From: Daphnia carinata
Lineage: Eukaryota; Arthropoda; Branchiopoda; Diplostraca; Daphniidae
Direction: 5' to 3'
Length of the DNA stretch: 64,000 bases
Assembly: GCF_022539665.2 (NCBI RefSeq)
Contig: NC_081333.1
Location: 10,600,971 to 10,664,970, forward strand
Below are positions 59,286 to 64,000 of this stretch, one piece after another. The translations under genes and the position numbers were made by a program. Numbering within the stretch: position 1 is the stretch's first letter; every line of letters starts with the position of its first letter. Under the pieces are notes generated by a model. That model searched no databases. It was not told where the DNA came from and saw only the letters and a list, made by a program, of their open reading frames with translations.

Positions 59286-62200
59286 TCAAAGATATTTGAC
59301 CCCAATTGTGATTAATTGAGAATCCGGTGCGTGGGAGAAGGGCTTCGTCTCGTCCGACGCTACAAATTGGTTCACTTGGTACTCCCTAAAAGCAGCGGAT
59401 TGGGCATTAGTAACAAAATCAAGTAAAAATCGTTTCATTGTAATTACCCAAGGATTTCATAGTCCAAAACGTCGTTACAAATTTGCTGGAATTTCAATTA
59501 TGTCGATTAATTATGAAGTTTGGCGTACGAAGAATAATTTTTTTGGTTATACTTGCGTTAGGGGACTCGAATTGGAGGTAAAGATGCATTGGAAACCGTT
59601 GGACTTGGCGAGCGCCAAGGTTTCTCTTTCGACGCATTGAACCAGCGCCACATTCTCGGCCGGAGTGAGCAGGGCGCTGTCAGTGACGACCTTTTTTTTC
59701 GGTAGTTTAAGGCAAAACAAAATGAAACTGGCGTCTTTTAAAAGGTACCATCAAGCATTTCATGTTTTTTTTTCTATTCGTGTCTAAAATCGATGAATGC
59801 TGATTTCATTATGTACATGTAGCGAATTACCAGAAAATTTTGTAGAACGTGGCCCTTTTTTCCATTCACCAGAGCCTCCCTGTTTTTACAATTCGTAATA
59901 TATAGGACATTACTAACTAAATTAAATAACTATTAATTTGATAAAAATGAAGCGCTATTTACAGGAACGCTATACACCGGTGGGCCAGAGCTGCAGTCAT
60001 CACGCTCAACACCTGGTATGAGACATATAAATACGGATCCACCTCATGCACTTTGTACACACTATAGAACACCGTCCAAGGTCAAGAACGTCTTGCTCTA
60101 CAACACGGGCGTTCAAGGGCGGTCTGATTTTGGCTACTGTACACATCGAGCATAAGCTGGCAACCGGCGGAACTTGTGGACGGAACTATGGAACGCGCGT
60201 GTCGGCCCGGTTGATTGGCGCATTGCCCACTTGGCAAAGCCGTTGATGTTGTTGGCCACATCGTGTTCGTTCTTGCAGTGCAGCAGCACTTTTTTGTTTA
60301 TAAATATTCGGCTGGACAGGGGAACGTGGCCCAGAAAACTGTGACCACCAGCAGGAAAAAAGCCGAAGATCGTGTGTTGATTCTTACTACCAAGGATGCC
60401 TTATGACCTTACACACTTGCAACGTGATGTTATCGCTTGGTTATTGACAATGTTTTGATGGACTTACCTAGCGGGACCTTTGGCGTGCTCAAGCACTTCG
60501 AAAACATAGTCCAACGCCTTTGCCCTAGGATTGAGCTTGGGTACGTCGTACGCGTCACAATTCATTCCACAAGCAACTGTCTGTCCTTGGAGGTTTTTAA
60601 CTGTAAAACTGTTGTCAATGTCAGAGTTAAGGATGATTCCTTATTTTATTTTATGAACTATTAAGGAAACATTTGGTAGTAAATTGCACCTTAGGTTTGC
60701 ATCCAAAAAATGGTCCCAGACGTCGTCAAGGAGAGGCTCGTAGTCTTCGTATTTGACGCCGGTTAGTAATTCCAGATCCCCCTTTTGTGAAAAACATTCA
60801 CACGTGATGCTAGAGATTGTGAAAACACGGTAAAATTCAAATTTCAGTAGTAAAATATCTATAGATATAATGACAATTTTGCAAACCGTTTGACTTCCTC
60901 TTTGACGAATGGATTTAACATTTCAATCTTGTAGTCGTTGACAGGCTGCTGCTGTGGCTGCTTCCCGCAAGTTGGCGAAAATTCCCGGCATTTGGATGAA
61001 GCTTCCATCTTTATGACAACCTGGTGGAGATTATCGGCCTCGAGGAAATCAACGAGGTCTGTAAAAGCATATAGCGTTAAGTGAGCTTATTTAAGAGCAG
61101 CTTTATCGTTAATAGCGATAACATTTCTATTCACACTTTATGCAGTTGCGCTTCGTTACCTAGATAGAATCCTTGATCTCTGAGTTTCGTAACGACTGTA
61201 ACAGCGTTAAGAGAATTTCCACCGACGTAGAAGTAGTTGTCCGTTAAGGCCAATGGTTTGTGAAGCGATCCGCCCAGTACAGACAAAACTGTTTTTAAAA
61301 GGGCACTGGCTACGTTTCGTTCTCTTTCATCCAACCGGTTCAGCTCATTCTCATTCCACCTGCAAATGATAGGCTTACCTTTATTTGATTTTCAAAAAGA
61401 AATAGAAAAAGAAAAGAAATTCATTAATCTTCGATGTCACAGCATTGAATGTATTATTTCAGATTACTTTTGAAATTCTTGGCGTAGTCTCTGAGTAAGA
61501 GTTGTCGATCGATCTTGCCGTTGACTAGTAGAGGGATTTCACCAACGACGACAACCTTATCATCAACACACTCGATCAGTTAACAATAGACGTGATTGGT
61601 GTCAGTAGATAATTTAGCGTACCCTCGGCATGGCGTAGGAGACCAGTTTTTTCTTTAAACATTGATGAATCGACAAAGGATTCGTGTTTGTCACAACAAA
61701 CGCGATGATTTCCTATTGAGAATGTTAAATCGTTAACTATCTTCGTTACTTTAAGATGCTCAGGAAACAAGGAAACCTGTTCTGGCTGTCCAGGTTTGTA
61801 GCACAGGACAACACCCTTGATCACTTGTTCCAACTGAAGGACGGCAGCATTGATCTCCGTGAGATCTACTCGATGTCCGCGGACCTTTATTTGCGAGTCT
61901 GCCCGACCCTCGTAATAAAGTTGACCGTTGACAATCCGACCATAGTCACCCGTCCGGTACATTATTTCATATCCTAATTTGTATTACGTGTTTTTTTAAA
62001 TTATCAGGTATTTAGCGCAACTCTGCAGGTAATGGCTCAAATGAGACTAACCTTTCCTCTCTTCGGTGGAGTTGGCGATAAACGATGTTGTGTTGACCGT
62101 CTTGGTTCCATTGATGTAGCCATCAGCTACGTGCGCACCCGAAACAAATACTTCGCCAATCTGGCCGCTTTCCACTGGTTCTCCAAATGGATTGAGGATG

Positions 62201-63430
62201 TAAATAGCACAATTATCCAATGCTGATCCTGTGTTATTCATTAATAATATTAAGCTGTTGAAGGATTCTTTAATTTTTAATAATTGGTTGTTGCTAATAA
62301 TAGTTGATGCTACCTAGTGGGATCCGATTGTCGACCGTTAAACTGTCCACATCTTCTTCGTTGCGAAACGTGACGCTGGTCACGTCCCCCATCACCTCTG
62401 TACTGCCGTAGAAGTTGCAAACTGGGCCGTTCAATAGTTGAAAGAATTGGCGAAGTAGCTGGGGTGGCAACACTTCCCCCGAACAGACCCAAAGCCGCAG
62501 CTGTTGCAGGGGAGGTTTTGCTGATTTATTGTCCCTCCCAAGGTAATCAAGAATAGCGGACAGAAGTGAAGGAACTAACACGAGCCGTGTTACACAATGG
62601 GATTCAAGGGTTGTGACAAAGACCTCAGGATTCTGAGTGATAATCTTTGGAACAATGACGACTGGCACACCTTTGAGCAACGGCGCCCATATCTCAGCGA
62701 TCGAATCGACGAAAGTTAGGGCTGTTTTAAAACAGCAAACTTCTCTCGATAGGAAAGGAAAGTTACGCCACTGCCAATTCAAGCGATAATATATATTTCG
62801 ATGGGTCAGTCGGACTCCTTTCGGCGTTCCAGTGCTACCGGATGTGTACAACACCACGGCCAAATCCTGGCGTCTTGCTGGTAAATCAAGTTGTTGACAT
62901 TGCTGTTCGTTGTGTTCATCGCGATCGTAACGATAAACGGACAAATCTTGAAAGAGATTACTAAAATGAACCTCGTTTAGTACAGCAGTGGAAGAGATGA
63001 GCAACGCGGGCTTAGCGTCGTCGAGGATGTGTGCCACTCTGTTTGATGGAAAAGCAGGATCAAATGGAAGGTAAGCGGCACCGAGCTTGAAGATGGCCAG
63101 AAGTGAAACAATCAACTCGGTGCTTGGTGGTAAACAGACGGCGATAATCCAATCGTCTTGACAAGTTCTCCTGTCAACTGGGCTGATGGTCCACAATTTT
63201 TGAGCCAACGCCGTAGCTCTTTGTTCCAGCTGGCCGAATGTGATGGGCAGTTGGTTCCGACAGACTGAAAGTATGAGCGCTGGACGATCTTGGATAGTGT
63301 CAGTGGACAACTCGGTCGTCGTTAGCAAGCGCTGCCACACTTGAGCAATGCCAAAGGGCTGGCAAAGTTCGTATTCGCATCCGGCCAGCACCGATTTGTT
63401 GTTGCCATCCGCTTCCATACCTTCCATCAT
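59286..63430 (-). CDS. ebony-like: Ebony-type beta-alanyl amine synthetase, diverged copy C
   Basis: Third paralogue, complete but more distant. Thirteen coding exons: 63430-62314, 62228-62052, 61973-61777, 61712-61623, 61555-61468, 61378-61160, 61058-60887, 60809-60690, 60608-60468, 59879-59831, 59690-59553, 59485-59448, 59385-59286; 881 aa, all phases agreeing. The adenylation domain keeps [31 protein letters not shown] and NGKIDR, and the carrier keeps YVGGNSL, so beta-alanine loading should work. The C-terminal domain differs: HSFMMATAE of A and B is QNFLVVTDS, and DEPVV is DVPKL, while FTSNSSPLTQ and the C-terminal VNQFVASD are kept. Extra introns split the segment that is a single 325-nt exon in A and B; one is 588 nt. 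The acceptors at 61378 and 59690 are purine-rich and were chosen to keep phase. MMEG at 63430 is the chosen start; an acceptor at 63467 precedes it. Amine preference may differ from A and B. Confidence 0.87.
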
Positions 63431-64000
63431 GACTTGGCGATGCTGTAGATTTTGAAAAACACCGCACCTGCAGAGAGATGCACGACGACTGCGGTCTTGC
63501 AAGGGCCCGGCCAGTTGAGCGAGAACTGCGGCAGTCTAGGACGCGGATACCTTCTTGGCCAGAAAACAAGATTGCTTGACATTCTGCCAAAAACACTGAA
63601 TGCGTGATCCTTTTGCCCACCGATCTAATAGCTAGTAGTATAAATATAACGCACGAGGCAGTGTAAATACGATGCCACACGGCACAAAAGAGAACTGCCG
63701 CTACCAATGGTTGTCCATGATTCCAAATCACAAATTCAAAAGAACGCAATGATAAAAATACTAATTTTGGCAAGCAAAGTAAACATTTTTTTTCTCTTTT
63801 CTTTTCTAGACCTATACCTTATTTTAAGTTGTTTTTATGCTGAATAATTTGGTACCCTATTTATACCTTTGGCGCTCACGAAAACGGCGCATGTATAGCA
63901 TTTGTTTATCCTCAGGTAACAAATATTGTTCTGACGTGTCAATTTCAAAAACGTGACTTAAACTCCTTTCTGAAAATCCATTGATAGAATTATTGGAACC
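63431..64000. other. Upstream of ebony C
   Basis: A minus-strand acceptor (CTCTCTGCAG, exon start 63467) sits 37 nt before the ebony C start codon, so a non-coding leader exon and the promoter probably lie in the rest of this segment or beyond the window edge. The minus-strand open frame at 63773-63300 overlaps the coding exon in another frame and is not credible as a gene. Confidence 0.5.

Noticed and set aside
60046-60246. Open frame within the long intron of ebony C
   Set aside because: Not recognisable on either strand, and joining it to the flanking ebony exons breaks phase; the 49-nt exon at 59879-59831 supplies the missing segment instead.

Overview
This window is a stretch of arthropod nuclear genome, most likely from a branchiopod crustacean such as Daphnia. 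I infer this from many canonical introns of roughly 55-150 nt, arthropod-specific genes (octopamine receptor, ebony) and tandemly duplicated genes. I see no bacterial, viral or organellar gene organisation, no CRISPR array and no convincing tRNA or rRNA. All exon models below were built by hand from splice sites, reading-frame phase and recalled family features.

Layout. (1) 1-671, minus strand: the 5' end of MCMBP (MCM-complex binding protein), whose third intron looks like a minor-spliceosome AT-AC intron. It is divergent from (2) 1111-2615, plus strand: a complete TUSC3/MAGT1 (OST3/6) oligosaccharyltransferase subunit gene. (3) 2616-17758: about 15 kb with no recognisable gene; one possible isolated terminal exon lies at 9769-9999. 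(4) 17759-26676, plus strand: an alpha1-adrenergic-like octopamine receptor (OAMB type) in three coding exons, with two hairpin-forming palindromes in its long second intron. (5) 30764-35039, minus strand, with a TATA box near 36900: a small secreted 16-cysteine protein that I tentatively place in the SLPTX11-like family. (6) 37906-38287, plus strand: a possible two-exon gene for a short secreted peptide. (7) 42058-43063, minus strand: seven diverged copies of an exon-plus-intron unit in tandem. (8) 43984-44406, plus strand: three candidate exons of an unrecognised gene. (9) 45282-47432, plus strand: NELF-A, apparently complete except for a 2-nt shortfall in an AG repeat just after the start codon.

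(10) 48036-63430, minus strand: three tandem ebony-type genes (adenylation - thiolation - C-terminal amine-selecting domain, 879-881 aa). Copies A and B have identical exon sizes throughout and lie in a block duplicated together with its 3' flank. Copy C is more diverged, has extra introns, and has changes in the C-terminal domain. Ebony joins beta-alanine to biogenic amines such as dopamine and histamine, in cuticle tanning and amine inactivation. With the octopamine receptor the window therefore holds two separate parts of amine biology, but nothing here shows that they are co-regulated.
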